This document shows, in pieces, positions 27,700-41,100 of a stretch of 64,000 nt of DNA. Position 1 is the first letter of the stretch. Every line of letters begins with the position of its first letter. Below the pieces are notes generated by a model. It was not told where the DNA came from. It ran no database searches and was given only the letters and a program-made list of their open reading frames with translations. The DNA is from Siderastrea radians. Its lineage: Eukaryota > Cnidaria > Anthozoa > Scleractinia > Rhizangiidae. Location: positions 432,694 through 496,693 of the forward strand of contig OZ024891.1 of the NCBI GenBank assembly GCA_964017195.1. Reading direction: 5' to 3'. The translations under genes were made by a program, and so were the position numbers.

Positions 27700-28422
27700 T
27701 TTGCAAAAGATTATTAACCCTTTGAGCCCAAATAGTAACCCTAACCCTTAAACCTCAAATTTCTCGTTACAATATCCCTACCTGATCAAACGTACAGGTC
27801 ACGAGAATAAAGGAGATGATCCCCAAAAATCAAATGACTTGATGTTTATGCAAATTCTCTCAACTTATACCATAAGAAATGTATGGAGAAATTTGGAGAA
27901 TATGCATATTGATAATGGGGCCTAAAGGATTAAAGGAACACTGAACAGCAATGTTCAACAGTTTTTCATCTGAATGGTCACACTCAGGGATTTCACCAGA
28001 CTCCAAAGTTCGAACCACATTGTGCCAAAAAAAACAAAAAACAAAAAAACAAAAAACAAAAAAAACAGCATCACTGCCCTCCACTTGGCTAAAAAAGCTT
28101 TCATTTCAATGGTCACAGCTAATGATTTGTCGACAAACCCCGAAAACAGAACAGCATAAAACTTGGAAAGGACCCAGTCAGAACCCCTCTTACATTAACC
28201 ATTTGGTAAGTTTGTATTTTAGGCTAAATTTTTAGCTAAAATTTTAGGCTAAGCTTGTACTCATGCTTGCTGACAAGCACGTGCAACTCAGCTGGCGAAA
28301 GAGTGACCGGTTGGTTCTCGGGCTGTGCCAGAATTCGATCCAAACGGTCGAAAGTCCGGGGCCCTAGGTACAAGAAAAGAAGTAAAAAATCGATTACCTT
28401 CATCATTTTTTTAGATAAACTG
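27700..28422. other. Intergenic, AC-rich repeat stretch
   Basis: Contains an AAAAAACAAAAAAC stretch at 28024-28067. The part at 28195-28360 resembles 32320-32590, so it too is repeated. No gene supported. Confidence 0.4.
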
Positions 28423-31100
28423 AGTCAAATCTCACAAAGTTATAGACATTTATTAAAAAAAACCCGAGCATGGCTGTAATTTGGATCGACGATTTGTTTT
28501 GTTATCGGCGATAATCTTTTCCTTTCAGCACATCAAATGGTCCTCGATATTGACTAAATTTTAAAACCAGATGTAAGCACTTTTATCTGCATAACACACA
28601 TACAGATGAAACGAGTTCAATCTGAAAACTTGCACAATAATACCACCTTCTTATTTATCGCAAGACTAACTGTCCTTATTAACTACCGCCCATTTACACA
28701 GAAATTTAACTCTACTTTGTTTGCTCTCAAGGTGCGGATAACGTGAGCTATGCGCATGCGTTGTCCTTAAATCATAAAAACCTTCTTGATAGCTGAAATT
28801 CCTATTTCAACTCATCATTTTAAACTTAAGGCAAGATAGATGATTTCTGTCATGTAGATCTAGAACTGTTTATCTAGCTGCATATACATGCCACGGTAAA
28901 ATCTCCAGTAATCATAAGTTAAAATAGTAGCAATACTGTTTTACAAGATTGCCGCGTGGGAGCGGCTAAGAGAGTCTCTTTCTATATCTTTATCTATTTG
29001 AAGCAGGAGGCTGTTTAACCTCCTTTCTTTGGACTGACACATGTAGTTGAACGCTGTTAAGTCCGGTTCGGCTAATGACCTGTATAGTGAAAGCAGTAGC
29101 TGGAAATATTAGGCATAGAATAATGACAACTCTGTTAAAAATATTACGGGTGATAGATAAAACAACTGCGACACGTACCTCTAGATATTTTGGAGTGCAA
29201 AGATTCTAATTGACCTCATCTAATAGCGTTCACCTTAAGCACAGGAAAAACGTGACGCGACATCAATTTTTTTCTTGGTATAAAAGTTCGTAACGGTTCA
29301 CAAAATAGAACAACTAGTAGGATGAAAACAAAACTATCGCAGCAGCACTAGCATAGATCCACGCTAAGAAGGAAAAACAATTTAGTTTGTTTCTTGAATC
29401 AGTAGCACATTCGTGACCACACTTAATATATACAGGTGCATAACATCTCTGTGGTTTGTCGGCATTGTATTGAACATATCATTTGGTGTCTATATCGCAC
29501 AAATTCCTTCAACATCATAAGATTCCTGTATTTTTTTCCTTTTAAAATTTATTAATGAACTAGTTAATTTATCTATTAATGACAGTAACCAAAGTTTACT
29601 TGCTGGATGGCTTAACAATTTCTAATTCTATGGTAAGAAAAGGTGGAATATTCAGCATGTCGCGAGCTTGGGACAAAGAAAAAATCTGAGTCCCCGACGG
29701 GAATCGAACCCATGACCTTCCGTACACCGTTCGGACGCTCTAACCACTGAGCTACTGGGAGACTTGTGGCAAGCATAGGTCATGTTTACTGAGTTCGTGG
29801 TGACAAGCGTCCTGCATACTGCTGGGGTCAGCAATGTCAAAGTGCCCTATAGGTGATAAATAAAGAAAGATGGTGAGTTTTAAACTCGGAGAAGAAATAA
29901 GAAAAGGTTTCTATGGTATTTCTCTTAAAATATTTCGTTAATATCGCGCTGTTTATTTCTGTTAATAATTTTGCTGAATAATCAGACTTCCTGCCGATAA
30001 CAAGATTACGAATAACTGCAAGGCATTAAAAAAATTACCAATGGAACTTAGCCAAACAACGGAACTTAGACTATTTTTACTGGCAAGCACGTGCTTAACA
30101 TTTAAAGACCCGCGCCCGTTTAAGAAAATAGAATTAACAAAACATCTTTCCAATATTGATAAGGTATTCTGAAAACCAAGTTGTGTGCTTTTTCTCTTTG
30201 AGCTGTTTGTAAGTAATGACAAAAAACGGAGATCGTAGATGAAATGTTGTGGTGGCTTGGTTTACTGGTAAAGTATTTTAGTTTGTATTCTTTTCGATAT
30301 TTGTCCGGTTTGGTAGGCGAAATATATTTTATTTTACGCCTGACCGATTTTTCAAGATACATTGCTGCACGACATCTTGTAGCATTAAAATGTCATTCCG
30401 AGAGTAATAAATTTCTTTAAGAATAGTTTCTTTTAGCCATCCTAATGCAAAGCTTAAAAAAGCGAAGTCATAAATTTAGCGGTCAGTTATTTTTCTCCGC
30501 GTGTCTACTTTATTGAGAGTTATTTGGTTAATAAGTGGTTGCTAGAGATACGCAATAATATTATTATTATTGCTGTATTGTCTTTCTTTGACCTTTTAAG
30601 GGGTCTTTTCATCTCATGTAAGTAGAATTTTTACCTGTTAATTTGACACTGTTTAATTTTCTTATTTGGTGTAATTAGGCGTACTTCGACGACCACATCA
30701 TCTTTGCCAGCAGCTTGTTTTAGGTCGCGTCTTTTCATGCAATGATCCTTATACTGTCGTTGTTGTTGTGCTGGTATTGATTGGTGTAGCACCCAAAGGC
30801 ACGCAACAAATGTGTGTAATTTGGTTCTATGTTTGATATATGGTTTTAAACCTTTTACTCTGCAGATCGCCTAACTTAGGGACTACACATGTATTCTCCT
30901 ATTCTCCAAATTGCATTTATGTTCGCAAAAGATTGAAATATAACCACACATTGCTCGATAGTTTTCATCTAAATGTTCGTGCACTCTTTAGGACTTCACC
31001 CAGACTCAAAAGTTCCAACCACCTTGTGCAGCATAACAGATTGCCAAGCACTCGGCTGAATAAAGCTTTCATTTGAACGGTCACGCCTATTGATTTTGTC
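28423..31100 (+). repeat. Host repeat copy B
   Basis: A diverged relative of copy A in the same orientation, about 20 kb away in present coordinates but only about 4 kb away if the Polinton is removed. It lacks the Polinton, the 250-bp foldback and the 634-bp element, and carries its own SINE at 29655-29764. Confidence 0.75.
29655..29764 (-). repeat. tRNA-derived SINE
   Basis: Minus-strand tRNA-like head 29688-29764: pairing ends AGTCTCC / GGGGACT, an A-box-like TAGCTCAGTGG and a B box GGTTCGATTCC. The tail is T-rich, then CCCAAGCTCGCGACATG. A 3' fragment of the same family lies at 50357-50432, tail included. This dispersal favours a SINE over a functional tRNA gene. Confidence 0.75.
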
Positions 31101-31199
31101 AAACAAACCCAAAAAGCAGGACAACATAAAGATTGATCCAACTGTTGCAAGGTTTGAACCCAGAGAAAGCTACTGTCGTATGTGAAACATAACTTCTTC

Positions 31200-31790
31200 T
31201 TTACAGATTCTTTTTCTGAAAAAAAAAAAAAAATGAAATGTTACATAATTCTAAGAACGAATATTGTACTGCTGGGGAACAGAAATCACAACTGTAAAAT
31301 ATTTGTTTTTCCAATAAAATGATTACGTATGGTGATTGGACCTTCACTCAGTTTATTTTTGTACTTTTATACTGATAGAACTGTAGCTCGCACATTTTCC
31401 TTATAAGTTTTTTCAAAGCGTCAAAAGAGCGAGGGAGTAAGATTTATTAATCTCTTTTTAAATTGTCGTATGATGTTGTATAAGGTGTATTATGTGACTT
31501 TTTCAGTCCTTCAGTTGAATTATTTGAAAATCGCGTCGTTTTGGGATCAATATCTTACTCTTGGAGAAGGGAATTAGTACACAAATATTTGTACCTACAG
31601 CTATAAAAACGCTTCCGGAACTGCTTCACCTGGTTTTGAACATCGACAATATTGTATAGAAGAACTCAGTTGTCTGTAGCGTTATCATCTCGATCGCATA
31701 CATATCTTCTGGTACAGAAGCAATTAGTCCACAAAATTCGAGTCCCACTTAAGCTTGAGTACAGCATTTCGGCCTAAAAGTTAAAGTACA
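31200..31790. other. Intergenic, no supported gene
   Basis: AT-rich with a poly-A run near 31220. No frame of interest. Confidence 0.4.
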
Positions 31791-32240
31791 GTCGAAGTTC
31801 TCGTAAGCCACCACCTCGGCAATTCAGAAAAGTGGGTGCAACTTGAGTTGTTCGCTTACGAGAATGGGCTCTCGTAAATGACCACGTCATGAAACAATAC
31901 ACAGTGGTCGCTTAAGAGAGCTTAAATATAAAACAGTTTATTATTGCCTATCATAGAAGAGGTTCGCGAATGTACAGTTCAACGAGCTATTAGCGTTTAG
32001 GTTATGTATTTCTCCAAATTTGATCGAGAAGTGAATGCAATTATTAAAGTGTTGACTGAGCGGTCGTTTACGAGAACTTAAAAACAAAGGACAAGACCAG
32101 TCGGTAATTCACAAAAGTGGTCGCGGTAGCCTGCGGGAGTGGTCGCTTACGAGAGCTTTTTCACAGAGTACTCGAGTGATGTTTGAAACGGGAATTCGCA
32201 ATGCTGGTCGTTACAAGAGCTGGTCGCTTATATTTATTTC
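31791..32240. repeat. Repeat with recurrent CTTACGAGA motifs
   Basis: TCGCTTACGAGA or a close variant recurs several times in both halves between GTCGAAGTTCTCGTAAGCC and the last GGTCGCTTATATT. It resembles the inside of a degenerate non-autonomous transposon. The ends are unclear. Confidence 0.45.
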
Positions 32241-32877
32241 CACCATTTCCCTAGCTTTGTATTAAGCGACCCAGAAAGTGCTCAGTTGTAAATACGGCCC
32301 ACATATAGACCATACCTGGTATCAATTTTTATTTTAGGCTAAAATTTAGGCTATGCTTGTGTCATACTTTTCTACATCACATTTAGCTGGTGAATTGTTA
32401 TAAAGAGAAATAACCATCTATGTTGGCCATGCAATATCCCAGCTTACAAGCACGCGCAACTCATCTGCGAAAAATAGTGACCAGCTGGATATCGGGCTGT
32501 GTCAGAATTCGATCAAAACAGTCGATAGCCCGGCCGGCGAGGTTCAAACGGTCAAAAGCCCGACGCGGTTCAAACGGTCGAAATCCGGACGTGATATATA
32601 CACTGGAAAAAGAAAATCAGAAAAAAGCTAACTAATTGTAGAGCAATATAGTTACTTAGGATATCATATTCTAGAGATAAAAAACTCCATTGTCCTTGAA
32701 AAACTGACGCATATATCGCCCACTTGAGGAGGTAGGAACACTCAACAATATACTTCAGTTCCGCTTTGCGTGATTTTACCGCGAGGTCCAGTTCATAAAA
32801 AGCCAGGATCAACGCCAAATTCTCAGAGTAGCAGAGCTGTTCTTGCTGCTCACTTGATACCAATTGAAACAGCCACC

Positions 32878-34363
32878 ATGAACAAGTTTGTTTTGTTCGC
32901 CTTGGTGAGCTGTTCTTTTGGCATTCTGATGCAAGCTGTTATCTCTGAAGAACCAATAGAAGCAGCTGTTAAACCTGTAGATGAGGAGCAAACCAACGAT
33001 TTTGGTGCCAAGGGTGAGACGATTGATTCCAGCGATGAAGGATTTGAAGACGAACTGAACGAAGACAACGCCCCTGATGATGAAGAAGACGAAGAAGATA
33101 TCGATGAAGATGAAGACCTTGATGAAGAAGATTATGATGAAGACGAGCCGGATGACGACAGGTGACTGTGTTTTCTTGTTGAGTAGCCTCGTTGATGTAA
33201 CCTTACGTGTCTACCTGCTTTTTCGTAAAATATTGAGCTTTGGCAACCTTTACTCATCTTCAAAACAAAGAAAACTGATTGAGGATAGTAACAGCTAAAA
33301 TGCAAAAACGACTCACAGATCAAAATCGAAGCCAGTTCAATGCATCAATTAAAAAAAATCACTGTTTATTAAATTTCTACCCGTGAATTTTCTTTCTCCT
33401 TGTATTTACTACTTAAAAGCCTTAAATCTAGTTGCGTTTAGATAGCCGGACAGAAGTATTAAAACGTCATTTTAATTTTTGCGATAATTAAAACGTTAGC
33501 TAGGAAAGTTTCACCGAAGGTGGACATAGATTTAAATTTTGGGTGACTAAGTAGCAAATTATCACTACAAATTCTGAGATTATAAGTGAAGGTAGGTCTA
33601 AAGTGAAACTAATGAGGTTAAATAAGAAGGTGCTAAGTACACTTTGCTACTTCAACCTAGTTTGCAGGCACTCCCCACAAATAAGGAGGTAAAAAGCCCA
33701 TAAAAAATTGAGTCATGACACAACAGAACGAAAGTGTATGTCTAACAGTGAGGTGGTAACTCAATAATCGCTTACGGACATACTATTTTTTCAGCTAAAA
33801 TACATCAGGTTACCTCTTTAAAAATACAAATTAGAGTCGCTTGAAATGAAGAATTCAATTACTGTACAAGGTTCTGTTTTACAGTGAAATATTATTATCT
33901 TACTTCATTTTCGACAGTTAGATCTTATAACTGATTTCATACAAATGAGCAACTGAATGCATATTAATCTACATGAAGTAACGATTCTTTTATGTTTTTC
34001 ACCAGCGTGATCGACGAACAAGAGGATCCAAAGCCGATTTGGGGCTGGCGTCCTCCAAGACCTCCTCGCCCGAGAATCCCGATCCCGAGGATCCCGATCC
34101 CGAGGATTCCTCGCCCGAGAATCCCAATCCCGAGGATCCCTCGCCCGAGAATTCCAATCCCGAGGATCCCTCGCCCGAGAATCCCAATCCCGAGGATCCC
34201 TCGCCCGAGAATCCCAATCCCGAGGATCCCTCGTCCAAGAATCCCGATCCCGAGGATCCCTCGCCCGAGATTCCCGATCCCGAGGATTCCTCGCCCTAGA
34301 TTCCCGATCCCGAGGATTCCTCGCCCGAGATTCAGGTTCAGGCCATGGGGAAAGAAGAAGTGA
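32878..34363 (+). CDS. Secreted acidic-plus-Pro/Arg-repeat precursor, PrAMP-like
   Basis: Two exons: 32878-33161 and 34006-34363, phase 2, donor CAG|GTGACT, acceptor TTTTTCACCAG. Together they give 213 residues. The start has a strong context (GCCACCATGA) and a CATAAAAAG box lies about 80 bp upstream. Residues 1-~22 are a signal peptide (MNKFVLFALVSCSFGILMQA). The next ~75 are extremely Asp/Glu-rich. After a short linker (PIWGWRPPRPPRP) come about nine 10-residue repeats of the type RPRIPIPRIP, later with Phe for Ile, ending in a basic RFRFRPWGKKK. An anionic pro-part covering a cationic Pro/Arg-rich product is the plan of bactenecin-like antimicrobial precursors. A matrix or mucus protein is the main alternative. 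Confidence 0.75.
34070..34330 (+). repeat. 30-bp coding tandem repeat
   Basis: About nine near-identical 30-bp units built on CCTCGCCCGAGAATCCC and ATCCCGAGGAT encode the ten-residue repeat of the precursor above. Changes between units are mostly ATC/ATT/TTC and CCG/CCA/CCC swaps, so the protein pattern is kept. Copy number is likely to vary between individuals. Confidence 0.85.
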
Positions 34364-37280
34364 CGCGACCCAGTGAGCCGTCACTTTTTCCGCTGAATTT
34401 TACGTTCGAAGCCGGACTTTAACAGTAAATCTAGTTTAGCTTGTAACTCGGCTACTGCCTGGAGGTTGTAAATTAAAAATCCTAATAATTTGTTTTTTGT
34501 TACTTGCGTTTTTGGTTTATTTTGTGTTACTGAAAGTAAATAGGCTCTGTAATTAGAAAATACCTTTCCGTTACAACTAGCATTTTCACGTTTTGCGAAC
34601 GTGCTAGATTTCTTTACAAATTACAGGATAGGTAGTCTGGTTTTTCTTTTTTCAATTACTTTTTGTAAGTAGAAAATAATTTTACCTTTCTACTTGCAAT
34701 AGTTTTGTTCAATTTTTTTGAAAAGGGAGAATAACATCAAGAGGTTTCCGAATAACATCTTAAGTCCCAACTGTCATAATGATGGCAAGTCTTGTCCTGG
34801 CGATCTCCCACTCTTAAATAGAAGTCCAATTTGCACTAAACCTAGAGAACTATGTGAAACTGCTCCATACAAAGGCTGTTCTTCATGCACCTCTCACGTG
34901 GCTAGGAAAAAAACAATTTTCAATAAAATTTATAGACATTCAATGTATTGAATTCTTATAACAAGTTGAAAATTTCGGTTGCTGTTAACAATTCCGTGAT
35001 TAGACCTCTCAGGAAAAACGTTCCCTTCAAGCCAGCTAGAATTTTAATACAGCTTTGCCAGTTTTTTCCCATACGTGGCTGAGGAGATACTGCTTGTCCT
35101 AGTCAGAAGGATCAAAAGTATATTTCTCCCAACCAGTTGGAAACATGTTAAAGTTCTGTTTCTCTCAACTGGACGAAATGAAGTATTTTTATTCAACCAG
35201 ATGATAGTTGCGAAATTAAGAACAGCTTTTTTTTTTTTTTTTAATGAAACCGCTTTATTTTGTCCCCCCGGATCAGTGGACTTCTAGTTTGACGGAAGGA
35301 GCACGCGGATCAGGACTAGCTATAAATGATCAACTCCCCGATGGGTTAGTTTGGGATTTAAGTTACTTGGTTCGCTTTTCATCGTTGTCACTCGCCGGTT
35401 TAACTTCTCGAGGTTATTGTCCTTTTCCAAAAATTCTAATAAAGCCATTGTTAATAGAAACGTGAAAGCATTTTCTAATAACAAAACGTCAAGTTAATAA
35501 TTTTCAAAGCAGTCTAGCACGCTTGCAAAACGGGAAAATGCTAGTAGCAACGGAAAGGTATTTTGTATTTACAAAACCTAATTGAATTTTGGGGTCTTCT
35601 TAGGAAACGCATTAGTCGTGCAACATCGACCAGTCACAAAGTTATCTGCTAGGACTAACAGTATGTCTTTTGTGTTGTCGACGGAAAGGAAATAAGAAGG
35701 TAAGTGCTACAGCTAGGGAAAACGCCAACTAACTAGCTACAAGAATGGAAACTGGAAAAAATGTTATAAATCTGGATGAGCTCTGATAAATTTAAGAGCT
35801 GTAGAACAAAGAGAAATGTGACGTGAAACAACATATAGTTAACAGAAGTTTGGCGACACAGCGCATCTTGTGTAAGGCAACTGAATTTTGGTGAACTTCT
35901 GAACGTTTAACATTTGCCAGAGCGCTTTCTACTCCACCAAGGTAAAAACTAATCCGCCGAAAACTGAATTTGTTTACAAAACTCGTTGATGGTTTTCTTC
36001 AGAATCGTTTGTCTTGGTATATAATTACTCTTATCATATGACCCGTACGGACCCGCGCGCAATTTCCTTGGAAAACCATATGAAAAAAAGTCCCGTATGA
36101 GGGCCGTACGCCTCGCTCTAGCAGGGCCGGAAAAAGCCGTACGGCCCTACTAGAAAAGCGTACGGCCCCGCTACTGTCGCAAGATGACGGGATTGGAACC
36201 AGTTGATTCAACAGCTTTGAATTCAGATGAACGATAGCTAAGATTTTTCTAAAAAGCAAGGAATGTCCAACATGTTTATTAAAACTTTACTATCTAGAAA
36301 GCGATGTAGTTTGCAGGCGCAAACAAAACGTGTTTAAACTTGGCAAATGATGAAGAAATACTCCTGACAACAACAATAAAATCGAACTAAAAGCTGTCAA
36401 AAACTGAAACAACATAATCGGACAAAGACTTATCCTGGTTTGAAGTCATGATAAACATTGAAGAAAAAATGCAAATGCGAAGTAAACTCAAATTTCTTTT
36501 TCTGCTGCGTAATTTTTAAATCACAACAAACAAAATGCGAGTACATGTTTACGACTAACCTGGCAATGACACAGTTTCCCGCTTGTGTTCACGAAGCATT
36601 TTAAGCACAATTTGGACATCAACTGTAATGCAGAGCTCAACATCGTCGAGGAACTAACGAATTCAAGGACTAAGCAGCAACAGCAGACGTTCATGAATCC
36701 TACGATCCGTGGTAAACTAAACAACTTGAAGCCGAAGGGAAACGAAGCGTAGCAAAATCCTGAACTGCCTGTACAATCCCTTTCCAAGTCTTTATGTAGT
36801 TTCATAAATTAAGATCTAATGTTGTTTTTAACATCCAAAATCCTTGGTGGAAAATTAATTAATCCTCTCGTTCAAACCAGTTGTGAATTTCGGCTCAGAA
36901 GAAACGTCCCTAAGTTGTTCAATCAGGATAAATTCAGTCTTCGCTGAGAGACGAGCACGACTAGCCGAAACGTCGTGCAAATTCTTTGTTGTAGTGCTTC
37001 ATAAACGTTTCCTTTGAAATTTCTACTAACTGCAATCATGTCCGAGGAATTTAGTCGGATTTAAATCTTCTTGGAATGGAGCTAAAACTCGGAGATTTGG
37101 TTGACAATTTTAACAGAAGTTCAAAAATGTTGTACACACATCGCAGTTCAAATACACTTTACTGGCTTCCCAAACAAATTACAAGCTACCATTGGCTTTT
37201 CAAACTGCGCGCGAAACGGGCCGCCGCGTCTGTATCCACGAAAGAAAGACAAAAAAAATTCAGTGGTCATATGATAAAAT
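34364..37280. other. Intergenic, one Cys-rich frame of unclear status
   Basis: The stretch holds AT-rich DNA, a GC-rich repeat with GTACGGCC motifs (36040-36180) and one frame at 34718-34951 (+) with seven Cys but no signal peptide, splice signals or known domain. I do not call it a gene. Confidence 0.4.
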
Positions 37281-37337
37281 GCTTATTGACTGAGTTAGGT
37301 CGGGCCGGACGGGAAAATATTTGGCTCTCGGTCAGGA

Positions 37338-37368
<31 letters not shown>

Positions 37369-37380
37369 TCCTGACCTCGA

Positions 37381-37428
<48 letters not shown>
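37280..37428. mobile_element. Foldback element (MITE-like)
   Basis: Nearly perfect palindrome: TTATTGACTGAG at the left end and CTCAGTCAATAA at the right, then GGACGGGAAAATATTTGGCTC and its complement, around a centre TCGCTGCGCT. It is non-coding. Confidence 0.75.
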
Positions 37429-38168
37429 TGACGAGGGTCGCGAGAACAACGATATGGCTTCACCGACAAACGACCAAACTGAAATAAACGACCAATAAGA
37501 CCATGTCATAACTGACCGATCAGGAAATAGCCAGATACTTTTACCTAACATGCCCAATTCAGTTTGACTATGATGAGGAATTTTGCAAAGTTTGTCGAAA
37601 CGTTCTCACTAGCTGTAACCAACAACATTCCTTTTCACTGGGACGATCGTCCTCAAACCGCTTATGCATGAGCTCAAACCAGTTACTAGAACAGTAACAT
37701 ACCCAAGCTAAAACACTCTTCTTCCCTTCACTCTTAATTATTGTAAAAGGTTTGCTGAATTTTAGAATTTAAGAGAACGTTCTTCACAAAATGCTTTCTT
37801 AAAAAAAGATAACAATGCTCACAAAAAACAAAATCAGTAAGTTAAACTTCCTGTCTGGCTGACTGGTTGCGTAAATGAACAATTCTTTCGCTTTCACTTT
37901 CAGCGTTATACAAGAGAATCAAGACCGTTCCAGTATCCATGCTACCTGGCCGTCGTGCTGCGGTATCCAGTGCATCGGTGTTGGGTGCCTTTGTGATTTT
38001 CTTTGAGTCTTGAGACGGCCATGTTGATTTCCGTTATAAATTTTTAGTTCGAACAAATTTTCTTTGTTCTGGAAAGGTTATGTGCAATGACTTCGCTTAT
38101 AATGGTTTTATACGACATAGCAGAAATGTGAATTGCGGGTTTCAGCCCTACGTTTTGGGTAAAGAAGT
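37429..38168. other. 3' flank of the astacin gene, no gene seen
   Basis: AT-rich DNA. AATAAA-like signals for the minus-strand astacin gene may lie here, but none can be chosen with certainty. Confidence 0.35.
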
Positions 38169-41100
38169 TTAAGAAGGAGTCAGCGTCTTGGTGTCAGAGC
38201 TTCCTCTTATCCAGCATGAGCACAGAAATAAAACGTCCACTCGTCTGTTGCTATCCTTCACATGAATCTGAAAAGAAAACAAACAAACAAGCATTAATTA
38301 CAACCTTAGCGACAAACCTTAACGGTTCAGGTAAATCCTGGAAGTAGCGATCCCCTGAACGTAACGAGCTTCCAGAAGTAACTACCTCGAAGGTAACTTT
38401 CTATACGTAAACGCTGTTTAAAACCACCTCAGATGGGAAGATAGATTTTATACGGTCTTAACGGTACATTAAATTAAGTGATGAACACATATCGAATCAC
38501 GTGTCATCAGATTTGGACTGCTGAATCATGTGTTAAACAGTACTTTGGAACCAATCCACAGCAAAGACATGGTTACCCTGCTTAAATACCATCCTGCTGT
38601 AAATCTTGCGTTGTCGTGTCTGATGGTAAGCTTGGTCAGTCTCCCTAGGTTTGGTGAGATGACATTGAATGCATCCACACTGAAAGAAATGAAAGATCGC
38701 ATTCACACTTCATCTGCGAATTTCAGATTATAATTGAACTAACATGATGTCGCGGAGTAGCACTTAAGCATAGACTAAGATGCAAATTCATGCATTGCGC
38801 CCACAAGGGTGCCTCAACGAGAACAGGAGAAGGGGTGTTGAAAAAAAAAACTGATAATAAGGGTTTCAAAACCTGAGCAAAGGCATGTTGACGGTGATGA
38901 CAATTGTAAAAGCAAATTCACGCCCAGCCTTGTTGAACCTCAATTCCTGTTTACAGATGAAGGCACATAACATCAATTCTTCTGACTTCCTTAAAATTGT
39001 TGTATATGGACAGAGGGAAGGTGGTTTCTTATGCAGATTGTCCCTATTCAGATAGTTGGAATTTGAATGGAATATTGGATTGGGGAAAGCTGGAGAGTCT
39101 GGAGAGAAACCCTTAGCCTCGAAACAGAGGCGAGAGAACCCACCCCCTTTCCTGTACCCAGAACTCACCTGCCTCTCTCGAACGCTTTCTTCTTTCCCGC
39201 CAATTCAACTTCTCCTGAATTTTGAGTCTGGCCGAATAACTCCACAAATACTCTCGCATCAGTTCCCGCCAGAAACTTGTTTCCCGTGTACACAGTCACC
39301 TTGTAATTATCAACTGCAAGATACGGTCACGGTATATTTATTCTGACAGTGACCTTATACACCACGTTTTATCCACCAAAAAAACAGGTAAAGGTATCTT
39401 TTTATTTGGAGCCGTACTCGTTATAAGTGAACCATTTACCAAAACAAAAACACAGAAAAAGGAAAACTGGAGTCTCAATTGAAGCGAGTCTCAACTAACC
39501 TTGTATTTAGAAACTTTCATATCATATCAGCGCAAACTAATCGATGAAAATCGATCTACAAAAGTACTTGACTAGTTGTTTTTCAGTCAAACTATCAGCC
39601 ATAAATATTGATGAAAATCGATAATGATTGACAAAAGTCAATTGAAAATCGATAACAGTGATAGTAAAAATTTTCAAGATGAATTAATTAATTACTATTG
39701 GTTTTCTTTCTTTCTTTCTTCACGTCAATATTCCTTTAAATTTGTATTTATAATTTTATACACATTTTATCCTTGAACATCTTTTACGCATTTTATACAC
39801 GTAACATTTTGTATTTTTATTCCATGTGTTTTTAACTCTTAAACGTTTTTAGTTTTGTAAATTTTATTTCATTTTTTATTTTGTCGGAGGTGGTGATGAT
39901 TATCGATATTTATCGATAATGGATGTTATCGATTGGTTACACCGGGAATGTATACATTATTGCTGACCTATTCTCGTTAGCGGCCACCCTCTATGAGGAA
40001 TTGAAATACCACGCTTCTCATGTAAAATGTCCATTCACCACCTTTTTGCACGTGTTACGTGCCTACATTGGACCTACACGGTGTACCTTGTCTGAGTGCC
40101 TCAGGACACCTATACAACAGGTTGATCTGCATCGCATCCACAGCAGACAAGGAGTTTAGGTTACCCAGTGGCATGCTTGGATCGGCTATAGCCTGGATAG
40201 TATCACCTCCATTGCTGCTGAATTCCTTGTTGGAGTAGTGCATAATGGACTGGAAGTCGTACGGCTGACCTAGAGTGGTGGCTTCACCGCGAGTGCGGAT
40301 CTCGAACTGTTTAACGTGATCTAAAGCAAAGTCAGTAATAAATGGTCCGTGATGTATACATGTGCAGCCTTATGCCCACTTTGGATAAAGATGATGATTA
40401 GTTTGACGAGGCAATGTCATTTATTCTAAGTATTACTTTGAAGGCTAAGACACACGTAGACATACCAACATAATCGTCTTTAAATGTAAAGAAGATCCTC
40501 GCAGTTATTAACGCAACTTATGCAGTTGCGAAAAGAAAGCCTGAAAAAATCAGGCTTGCCGGGACTCGAACCCTGACCTCTGCGATACCGGTGCAGCGCT
40601 CTAACCAATTGAGCTAACAAGCCAACTGGGAGCTGGTCATTAAATTGGTTCGTAATATACCCGGGAAAGATGAAGATGAAATTATGAATATATGAAGTTC
40701 ATATATTTGAACTGCGGAATAAAGAAATAAATGTAAAGAAGATCCTCGCAGTTATTAACGCAACTTATGCAGTTGCGAAAAGAAAGCCTGAAAAAATCAG
40801 GCTTGCCGGGACTCGAACCCTGACCTCTGCGATACCGGTGCAGCGCTCTAACCAATTGAGCTAACAAGCCAACTGGGAGCTGGTCATTAAATTGGTTCGT
40901 AATATACCCGGGAAAGATGAAGATGAAATTATGAATATATGAAGTTCATATATTTGAACTGCGGAATAAAGAAATAAATGTAAAGAAGATCCTCGCAGTT
41001 ATTAACGCAACTTATGCAGTTGCGAAAAGAAAGCCTGAAAAAATCAGGCTTGCCGGGACTCGAACCCTGACCTCTGCGATACCGGTGCAGCGCTCTAACC

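Noticed and set aside
33999..34384. Long open frames on the opposite strand and in another plus frame over the Pro/Arg repeat
   Set aside because: They arise from the 30-bp repeat period, which keeps every frame open. Only one frame joins the signal-peptide exon in phase.
34718..34951. Seven-Cys frame that might be an ShK-like peptide
   Set aside because: Cys spacing does not fit ShK, and there is no signal peptide or splice support.
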